Of a DNA stretch of 10,758 nt, positions 5,457-10,758 are shown in pieces. The stretch's first letter is position 1. Every line of letters begins with the position of its first letter. Position numbers and translations under genes: made by a program. The notes below the pieces were generated by a model. It was not told the origin of the DNA and searched no databases. It saw only the letters and a program-made list of their open reading frames with translations. Location: NCBI GenBank assembly GCA_013813675.1, contig JACCRH010000004.1:1-10758 (forward strand), read 5' to 3'. This DNA is from Gemmatimonadales bacterium. GTDB taxonomy: Bacteria > Gemmatimonadota > Gemmatimonadetes > Gemmatimonadales > GWC2-71-9.

Positions 5457-7766
5457 GTGCGCCAGACCCAGGAGCGGTTTCAACTCGCCGCCCGGGCCAC
5501 CCAGGACGTGCTTTGGGATTGGGATCTGCTCCGGGGCGACATCATCTGGGCCGGTACCACCCGGCCGTATTTCGGGGTGGCCCCCGAGGATGTCGTGCTG
5601 CTGCCTGGCGACCAGCATCAAAACTGGGCAGACAGGGTCCACCCCGACGACCTGGCGAGCACGGAGGCGGCGTCCCGGGCGGCGATCCAGGGTGGCGCCC
5701 AGTCGTGGGAGCAGGAGTACCGCTTCCGCCGGGTCGACGGCTCCTACGCCCACATTCTGGAGCGGGCCTTGCTCGCCCGGGACGCCGAGGGTCACGCGAT
5801 CCGGGTCGTGGGTGCGATGCAGGACATCACCCACCGCCGCGAGGCGGAAGCCATCACCACCCGGCTGGCCGCCATCGTGGCCTCGTCCAGCGACGCGATC
5901 GTCGGCAAGTCGATCGATGGCATCGTGACCAGCTGGAACGCGGCGGCTGAGCGGATCTTCGGTTACAGCGAGCGCGAGATGGTGGGACAATCGATCTTCG
6001 TGCTCATCCCGGAGGAGCTTCACGACGCGGAGAGCGATCTGCTCCAGCGCCTCAGTCGCGGCGAGCGGGTGGATTTCCCGGACACCGTCCGGATCAGGAA
6101 GGACGGCACCAGGATCGACATCGCCGACACCGTGTCGCCGATCTGGGACTCCTCGGGCAAGGTGGTCGGCGCCTCCTCGATCAAGCGCGACATCACCGAG
6201 CGGAAGCGGGCCGAGGCGGAGCTGGCTCGGCGGGAGGAGCGCTATCGAGCCCTGGTCATGGCGACGAGCTCGATCGTGTGGACCGCCGACCCGGAGGGAC
6301 GGTTCGACACCCCGCAGACCTCGTGGGAGAAGTACACCGGCCAGCCGTGGCACGAGCAGAAGGGGTTCGGCTGGTTGAGCGCCATCCACGCCGACGATCG
6401 CGAGGCGGTGCTGCGCTCCTGGTCCCGGGCGCGCGACGAGCGGGAGATCTGGGACAGCCGGGGCCGCCTTTGGTCGCAGGAGCACCAGGGCCACCGCCAT
6501 TTCGTCGCACGGGCCGCCCCGGTGCAGCGTCCGGACGGCACGGTGCGGGAATGGATCGGCACCCTGACGGACACCGAGGACCGCTGGTTGGCGGAGGAGC
6601 GGATCAGGCAGTCGGACCGGATGGAGACGGTCGGACGGCTGGCAGGCGGGATCGCGCACGAAGCCAACAACCAGATGACGGTGATCCTCGGCGCCGCCGA
6701 GTTCCTGGCGCGGGCGGTGCGCGACGACGCGCCCCGCGTCGATATCGAGCACATCCGCCGCGCGGCCCGCCGAACCGCCGCGATCACCCAGCAACTGCTC
6801 GCCTTCAGCCGGCGTCAGGTGCTTCAGCCGCAGATGGTGGACCTCAACAGCGTGATCACGACGCTCGAGCCCATCCTCCAACGGGCCCTGGGCGAGATGT
6901 CCCAGGTCAAGCTGCGGCTCGCCGATGACCTGGGCCAGGTCAAGGCCGATCCGGGACAGCTCGACCAGGTACTCCTCAACCTCACACTCAACGCCCGCGA
7001 CGCGATGCCGGAGGGAGGGACGCTTACCATCGAAACGGTGGACGTGGAGGTGGACCAGGCCCCGGTGACGATCAAGGGGGTGGACCCGATCGAGCCCGGC
7101 CACTACGCGGCACTGATCGTGACGGACACCGGAGTGGGAATGGAGCGGCAGACCCTCGAGCACATCTTCGAGCCGTTCTTCACTACCAAGGGGGTGGGCG
7201 AGGGGACCGGTCTGGGTCTGGCCACCGTGTACGGCATCGTAAAGCAGAGTGGTGGCTTCGTGTCGGTCTACAGTGAACCCGGGCAGGGATCGTCGTTCCG
7301 GATCTATCTCCCGCTGGCGGGCGCCGGCCGGCAGGCCGAACGGGCGGCGGCTCCCACCGTCTCCGGCGGAGGGACTGAGACCATACTCGTCGCGGAGGAC
7401 GAGCCGGCGGTGCGGGCCATCGTCGCGCGGTCGCTGCGGGAGTCCGGCTACACCGTGATCGAGGCGCGCGACGGGCGCCACGCCCTGGAGCTCGCCCAGC
7501 GGGCACCCTCGCCACCCGATCTCATCCTCGCGGACGTGGTGATGCCCGGCATGGGTGGCAAGCAGCTCGCCGCGGCGCTGGCAACGCGATGGTCGGGCAT
7601 TCCGGTGTTGTTCATCTCGGGGTACGCCGGGGTCGACGCGGTGCGCCGGGGACTGATGGACGAGGGAGGAGAGTTCCTGCAAAAGCCGTTGGAGCCCGAG
7701 CCGCTGGTCACCAAGGTGCGCCAGATCCTCGATGCTCGCGCCCGGGAGCGGAAGTTCGGGAGTTGA
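5457..7766 (+). CDS. PAS-PAS-PAS hybrid histidine kinase with C-terminal receiver
   Basis: This is a hybrid sensor kinase of 769 residues from the GTG at 5457 (789 if the GTG at 5397 is used). Three PAS/PAC units lie at about 5-127, 135-250 and 258-377; each ends in a PAC-like motif (GAMQDITHR, SIKRDITERK, GTLTDTEDR). The HisKA helix follows at about 388-452 with phosphoacceptor His401 in GGIAHEANNQ, where many relatives have HDFNN. The HATPase has N box NLTLNARDAM (508-517), G1 DTGVGM (557-562), FEPFFTTK and G2 GTGLGL (583-588). The receiver (about 642-758) has Glu647/Asp648, phosphoacceptor Asp693, Ser721 and Lys743. No membrane segment is visible, so it is a cytoplasmic sensor; the PAS ligands cannot be read from sequence. 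It diverges from the MEDS gene, its likely partner, and its stop is only 20 bases from the convergent DUF1206 gene. No output regulator with a DNA-binding domain is present in the window. Confidence 0.95.
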   Translation: MRQTQERFQLAARATQDVLWDWDLLRGDIIWAGTTRPYFGVAPEDVVLLPGDQHQNWADRVHPDDLASTEAASRAAIQGGAQSWEQEYRFRRVDGSYAHILERALLARDAEGHAIRVVGAMQDITHRREAEAITTRLAAIVASSSDAIVGKSIDGIVTSWNAAAERIFGYSEREMVGQSIFVLIPEELHDAESDLLQRLSRGERVDFPDTVRIRKDGTRIDIADTVSPIWDSSGKVVGASSIKRDITERKRAEAELARREERYRALVMATSSIVWTADPEGRFDTPQTSWEKYTGQPWHEQKGFGWLSAIHADDREAVLRSWSRARDEREIWDSRGRLWSQEHQGHRHFVARAAPVQRPDGTVREWIGTLTDTEDRWLAEERIRQSDRMETVGRLAGGIAHEANNQMTVILGAAEFLARAVRDDAPRVDIEHIRRAARRTAAITQQLLAFSRRQVLQPQMVDLNSVITTLEPILQRALGEMSQVKLRLADDLGQVKADPGQLDQVLLNLTLNARDAMPEGGTLTIETVDVEVDQAPVTIKGVDPIEPGHYAALIVTDTGVGMERQTLEHIFEPFFTTKGVGEGTGLGLATVYGIVKQSGGFVSVYSEPGQGSSFRIYLPLAGAGRQAERAAAPTVSGGGTETILVAEDEPAVRAIVARSLRESGYTVIEARDGRHALELAQRAPSPPDLILADVVMPGMGGKQLAAALATRWSGIPVLFISGYAGVDAVRRGLMDEGGEFLQKPLEPEPLVTKVRQILDARARERKFGS

Positions 7767-7786
7767 GCCGGCATCAGTTCACGCCC

Positions 7787-8605
7787 TCACGGAGTGGCGA
7801 TCACCCGGTAGCGGGCCCGCGCCAATTGAAAGGCGCCATACGCTGCCAGTCCGAGGCCCACGCCGCCGAGCAGGTAGGGGGCGTACGGCTGATCCCGCAG
7901 TGCTCTCAACGCCTCGCCCAGTCCGCCCGCCTCGCTCGGATCACGCTCCAGTGACGCGGTGACCAGAAACAGTCCCATGATCACGAAGACCGCTCCCCGG
8001 GCAACCATGCCGATGCGGGCCGCGCGCACCACCAGCCGCCGCTCGTCCGGCCCGAGCCGGCCGAGTGCCAGGTGCTTGTCGATATCGCCCCGCAGTCCTC
8101 GCACGATCTGGGTAATGCCGTAGCCGGCGACGCCGGCCGCCGCGAGCGCGACCAGCCACTGGCCCCAGGGTAAGGCCATGAGCTGGGCGGTACGGTCCTG
8201 CGCCGCATCGTCGCCTCCTGTCCCGCTCCGGCCTAGAGCCAGTCTGGCCGCCTCCCATCCCAGCGCGGCATGCACGATCGCGCTGCCGGCGTAACCCAGC
8301 CGTACGAACCCGCGCTTCCAGGCGGCCCGGCCGCCACTCTCGGGATCGGCGATGGCGGCGATGATCCGCCAGAGCGCGTAGCCGAACAGCCCGGCGGCCA
8401 GCAGGCCGAGGAGGTATCGGCCCAGCGGCTGGCGGAGCAACACCTCGAGCGCCCCGTGGGTCCCGGTGGTGTCGCCCCCCTGTCCCGCGGCGGCCATGAA
8501 AGCCAGCACCCCGATCAGCAGGTACACCACGCCGTTCGCCGCGAAACCTGCCCGGGCGAGACGCTCGATCCAGACACCTGCTTCCGCCGAACCGGTCATC
8601 GCCAT
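7787..8605 (-). CDS. DUF1206 membrane protein
   Basis: The 272-residue protein matches the DUF1206 family: three repeats of about 70 residues, each with two hydrophobic helices (approximately 14-85, 100-170 and 194-268). Each repeat opens with a pattern like RxGFxANGVVYLLIG: repeat one RAGFAANGVVYLLIGVLA, repeat two RLGYAGSAIVHAALG, repeat three RIGMVARGAVFVIMG. The repeats also end alike, with LLGLLAAGLFGYALW, LVALAAAGVAGYGITQI and LLGGVGLGLAAYGAFQ. The family is an inner-membrane protein of unknown function. GGAGGG stands 4 bases before the ATG at 8605. It lies 78 bases downstream of the ligase gene on the same strand and may be co-transcribed, though nothing else links the two. Its end is 20 bases from the convergent kinase stop, with no clear shared terminator. 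Confidence 0.92.
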   Translation of the reverse strand: MAMTGSAEAGVWIERLARAGFAANGVVYLLIGVLAFMAAAGQGGDTTGTHGALEVLLRQPLGRYLLGLLAAGLFGYALWRIIAAIADPESGGRAAWKRGFVRLGYAGSAIVHAALGWEAARLALGRSGTGGDDAAQDRTAQLMALPWGQWLVALAAAGVAGYGITQIVRGLRGDIDKHLALGRLGPDERRLVVRAARIGMVARGAVFVIMGLFLVTASLERDPSEAGGLGEALRALRDQPYAPYLLGGVGLGLAAYGAFQLARARYRVIATP

Positions 8606-8656
8606 CGCACCCTCCGCTGGAAAACGTTGCGCACCATAGTCGCTATCGAACCGACG

Positions 8657-8671
8657 CCGCCGTGTCGGCGG
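8657..8671 (-). terminator. GC hairpin after the ligase gene, weak terminator candidate
   Basis: CCGCCG-TGT-CGGCGG forms a perfect 6-bp stem with a 3-base loop, beginning 12 bases past the ligase stop. No run of T follows it on the minus strand, so it is not a standard intrinsic terminator. It could equally be chance in GC-rich DNA. Confidence 0.25.
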
Positions 8672-8683
8672 GCACTCTGCGGC

Positions 8684-10222
8684 TCACCCGGCGCCCTGCA
8701 TCCGGTAGATCTCCCGGAGCGTATCCATCGTGTCGGCCTCGGACGACGACTTGTCCGGCCGATAGCCTTTGACCCGGGCGAACCGGAGGGCGAGTCCGCC
8801 GGGATACTGCGGGCTGGCCTGCAGGTCGTTGAAGGCCACCTCCACCACCAGCTCCGGCCGCACGTACACGATGTGACCGTCCCGGCTGACCTCCAGTTCG
8901 CTGAGCCGCTCGGTCTGCCAGCGCAGCATCTCGTCGGTCATCCCCTTGAACGTCTTGCCCAGCATGACGAAACCCTGGTGGGGGTCGCGAGCCCCGAGGT
9001 GGAGGTTGCTGAGCCAGCCGCGCCGGCGGCCGTGACCCCACTCGGCGGCCAGCACCACGAGGTCGAGCGTCCGCACGGTCTTGACCTTGAGCCAGCGCCG
9101 GCCCCGCCGGCCGGCCTCGTAGGCGGCGTCGAGTGCCTTGACCATCACACCCTCGTGCCCCCGCGCCATCGCGGCCCGGTGGAACTCGCCGGCCTCCTCG
9201 GCCGACGCGGTGACGACCCGCGGGACGATCAGCGAGGCGGGCACTGAGCCGGCCAGCAGCTCGGCGCGGCGGCGCAGCGGCTCGTCCAGCAGCGGCGCGC
9301 CCTCAAGATAGAGGAGGTCGAACAGGAAGAGCGTCACCGGCAGCTCTTCGCGCACCCGCTCGACGTCGAGCCTCCGGCCGAACCGGCGCATGGTGGTCTG
9401 AAAGGGAAGGGGCGTGCCATCGGGCCGGAGCGCGATCGCCTCGCCTTCAACGATGAACTCCACGGCGGTGAGGCGGCGCGCGGCCTCCACCAGCTCGGGC
9501 ACGGCCGCGGTCACCTCGTTCAGCCGGCGGGAGTAGACCCGCACCTCGTCGCCGCGCCGATGGATTTGGACTCGCGCGCCGTCGAGCTTGTACTCCACCG
9601 CCGCGGCCCCCAGCTCCGCCATCGCCTGGTCCACGTCTTCGGCACTGCCGGCCAGCATCGGCAGCACCGGTTGGAAAAGCTGCACGGCGAACGCCGACAG
9701 TCCCGTGCCGCCGCCGTCCAGGGCGGCTCGAGCGACGGCCGGCAGGTCTCCCGCCATCATCAGCGCTCGCCGCACCTCAGCGGCGGGGCAACCCGCGGCG
9801 CGGGCGACCGCTTCGACCAGCAGCCCTTCGAGGGCGCCCTGGCGCAGCTCGCCCACGATCAATCCGGCGAGGAATCGCTGCTCCTCGGCCGTGAGCCGCG
9901 ACAGCAGCTCCCGCAGCAGCCGCTGCTTCGCGTCCGCCGAGCCCTTGCCGGCGGCGCGCGCGATCCGGTCGAGCACCGCGTTCACCTCCGGGAGCTCGAC
10001 CGACGCGGACTCCGCCGCGGCGCCGGGCATGGCGCTCTGGATGGAGGCCCAGCCCAGCCCGAGCTTGTCCTGCCGCACGGCGCCGGAGAGGAACGCGGCG
10101 GCGATCTCGATCTCGTCTGGCGGGGTCCGGGCGAGAAGCGCGGCCAAGAGGCCGACCTTGTCCCGGCGGCCGGGGGTCTCGCTGACGCGCCGGGAGGCGT
10201 CGGCCACGGCGGCCAGCTTCAT
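8684..10222 (-). CDS. ATP-dependent DNA ligase, archaeal/LigB-type
   Basis: The 512-residue protein seals nicks in duplex DNA using ATP and is a full-length archaeal-type ligase, as in mycobacterial LigB. An N-terminal DNA-binding domain of about 200 residues contains RLTAEEQRFLAGLIVGELRQG (109-129). The nucleotidyltransferase core has motif I EYKLDGARVQIHRRG with adenylated Lys212, motif III SRRLNEVT (231-238), IVEGEAI (257-263), motif IIIa FLFDLLYLEG (299-308), motif IV EGVMVKAL (357-364) and motif V WLKVKTV (377-383). The OB-fold domain (about 385-510) ends with RFARVKGYRPDK, the family's usual motif VI region. All catalytic motifs look intact. The start at 10222 (MKLAAVADAS) agrees with where this family normally begins, although no ribosome site is visible before it. 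It is not fused to polymerase or nuclease domains and no Ku gene is nearby, so it is probably an accessory repair ligase beside the replicative NAD-dependent enzyme. Confidence 0.96.
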   Translation of the reverse strand: MKLAAVADASRRVSETPGRRDKVGLLAALLARTPPDEIEIAAAFLSGAVRQDKLGLGWASIQSAMPGAAAESASVELPEVNAVLDRIARAAGKGSADAKQRLLRELLSRLTAEEQRFLAGLIVGELRQGALEGLLVEAVARAAGCPAAEVRRALMMAGDLPAVARAALDGGGTGLSAFAVQLFQPVLPMLAGSAEDVDQAMAELGAAAVEYKLDGARVQIHRRGDEVRVYSRRLNEVTAAVPELVEAARRLTAVEFIVEGEAIALRPDGTPLPFQTTMRRFGRRLDVERVREELPVTLFLFDLLYLEGAPLLDEPLRRRAELLAGSVPASLIVPRVVTASAEEAGEFHRAAMARGHEGVMVKALDAAYEAGRRGRRWLKVKTVRTLDLVVLAAEWGHGRRRGWLSNLHLGARDPHQGFVMLGKTFKGMTDEMLRWQTERLSELEVSRDGHIVYVRPELVVEVAFNDLQASPQYPGGLALRFARVKGYRPDKSSSEADTMDTLREIYRMQGAG

Positions 10223-10288
10223 CGGGAATGGACAACGGTTGCACGCGCCATGGGCGGAATAGTAAGCCGCCGCGCTTCTCCGCCCGGC

Positions 10289-10308
10289 CTTGCATCACGC
10301 GCTGCAAG
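10289..10308. repeat. Inverted repeat upstream of the ligase gene
   Basis: CTTGCA and TGCAAG form a perfect 6-bp inverted repeat around an 8-base spacer, 67 bases upstream of the ligase start. It may be an operator for the ligase gene, but chance occurrence is not excluded. The rest of 10223-10414 holds no gene or RNA that I can recognise. Confidence 0.35.
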
Positions 10309-10414
10309 TGGTCGCCGGGGCGGGCCCAGACCGGGCGCTCCGGGGTTCGGCGAGGACGGTCGCAGGCCGGCTAACCCGAGGAGTCGCAGCCGACTGACAC
10401 CCGGTGTTGCGGCG

Positions 10415-10758
10415 ATGAAACGTCGCCTGGCAAGTGGTTTGCGGGCTGGGGCCAAGTCCGGTGCTTCCGACAACGCCGTGTTCGCGCTTCCCAGCGCGGC
10501 GGCGGCTCGCCCCTATCTGATCGGTGGCGTGGGCCTCTACAACGGGAAGACCACCGTCGAGGACCAGGCGTTCGAGTCCCAGACGAAGTTCGGCGCCAAC
10601 GCGGGCGCCGGCTTCGATCTCAAGCTGGGGTCGGCCGCGCTGTTTGCCGAAGGCCGGTTGCACGCGATCTTCAAGGGCGCGGTGGACGCCCAGACGCTGG
10701 ACGAGAAGACCGCGTTCATGGTCCCGCTCACCGTGGGTCTGCGCTGGTCGCTCCGCTA
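10415..10758 (+). CDS. Outer-membrane beta-barrel protein, C-terminal half, partial
   Basis: The open frame from the ATG at 10415 runs off the window after 114 codons. From about residue 18 onward it reads as a small OmpA-like/OMP_b-brl barrel: SDNAVFALPSAAA, then RPYLIGGVGLYNG, FGANAGAGFDLKLG, ALFAEGRLHAIF and VPLTVGLRWSLR, with alternating hydrophobic residues and glycine/aromatic strand ends. In proteins of this type known to me, the PYLxGGxG segment lies near the middle, after a signal peptide and several strands. Here only some 17 unrelated-looking residues precede the homologous part; there is no proper signal peptide and no ribosome site. The frame is open upstream of the ATG but is not barrel-like. 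The last two bases are TA, so a stop codon may lie exactly at the window edge. It therefore looks like a 5'-truncated gene; the real start is not known. Confidence 0.6.
   Translation, partial: MKRRLASGLRAGAKSGASDNAVFALPSAAAARPYLIGGVGLYNGKTTVEDQAFESQTKFGANAGAGFDLKLGSAALFAEGRLHAIFKGAVDAQTLDEKTAFMVPLTVGLRWSLR

Noticed and set aside
5322..7682. Minus-strand open frame of 786 codons across the hybrid kinase
   Set aside because: It is the antisense shadow of a clear kinase gene; the translation is rich in His, Arg, Gly and Pro without any domain, as expected in GC-rich codon use.
7767..7786. Bidirectional terminator between the kinase and DUF1206 genes
   Set aside because: The 20-base gap has no stable stem with a T run on either strand.
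8270..9247. Plus-strand open frame of 325 codons opposite the DUF1206 and ligase genes
   Set aside because: It bridges the ends of two real genes on the other strand and has no domain signal.
10290..10414. Possible tRNA, small RNA or integron attC site before the barrel gene
   Set aside because: GGTTCG and GCTAAC fragments and a short hairpin (10411-10427) occur, but no cloverleaf or complete core-site pair can be built.
10219..10663. Minus-strand frames (10219-10473 and 10295-10663) over the ligase leader and barrel gene
   Set aside because: The translations look random, and the plus strand in 10466-10758 clearly encodes barrel strands.

Overview
The window is strongly GC-rich with little non-coding space, and codon third positions are mostly G or C. 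Together with the gene families present (PAS hybrid kinases, a MEDS protein, DUF1206, an archaeal-type ATP-dependent DNA ligase, a small outer-membrane barrel), this suggests a soil or sediment Gram-negative bacterium. Gemmatimonadota is my best guess, but it rests on family impression and no marker gene is present. I see no rRNA, tRNA, CRISPR array, transposase or phage gene.

Layout. (1) 1-3618, minus strand: a probable operon, read from right to left. It starts with a lipoprotein carrying two cupredoxin-like domains (2731-3618). This overlaps by 4 bases an SBP56/selenium-binding family protein, the methanethiol oxidase family (1340-2734). Next come a small multi-span membrane protein with conserved-looking histidines (730-1323) and a Wzx-type flippase (1-723) whose reading frame is broken. 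(2) 3619-3720: the operon's leader, with nearly three copies of a 19-bp direct repeat. (3) 3688-7766: a signalling block. It holds a kinase fragment with only an ATPase and a receiver domain (plus), a MEDS-domain protein (minus, tail-to-tail with the fragment), and a complete PAS-PAS-PAS-HisKA-HATPase-REC hybrid kinase (plus, divergent from the MEDS gene). (4) 7787-10222, minus: an ATP-dependent DNA ligase followed by a DUF1206 membrane protein. (5) 10415-10758, plus: the C-terminal half of a small outer-membrane beta-barrel protein, running off the right edge.

How the parts may work together. The first two genes pair a copper-enzyme family with a putative copper-binding lipoprotein through stop/start overlap, so a copper-dependent thiol or sulfur oxidation unit is a reasonable hypothesis. 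The MEDS protein and the hybrid kinase share one divergent promoter region and are probably a sensory pair. Their closeness to the methanethiol-oxidase-like gene gives a possible, unproven C1-sulfur sensing link. Three genes are damaged: the flippase (internal frame break), the kinase fragment (5' loss) and the barrel protein (5' loss). This points to local rearrangement or decay, or to assembly errors. The whole window looks like ordinary chromosome rather than a mobile island.
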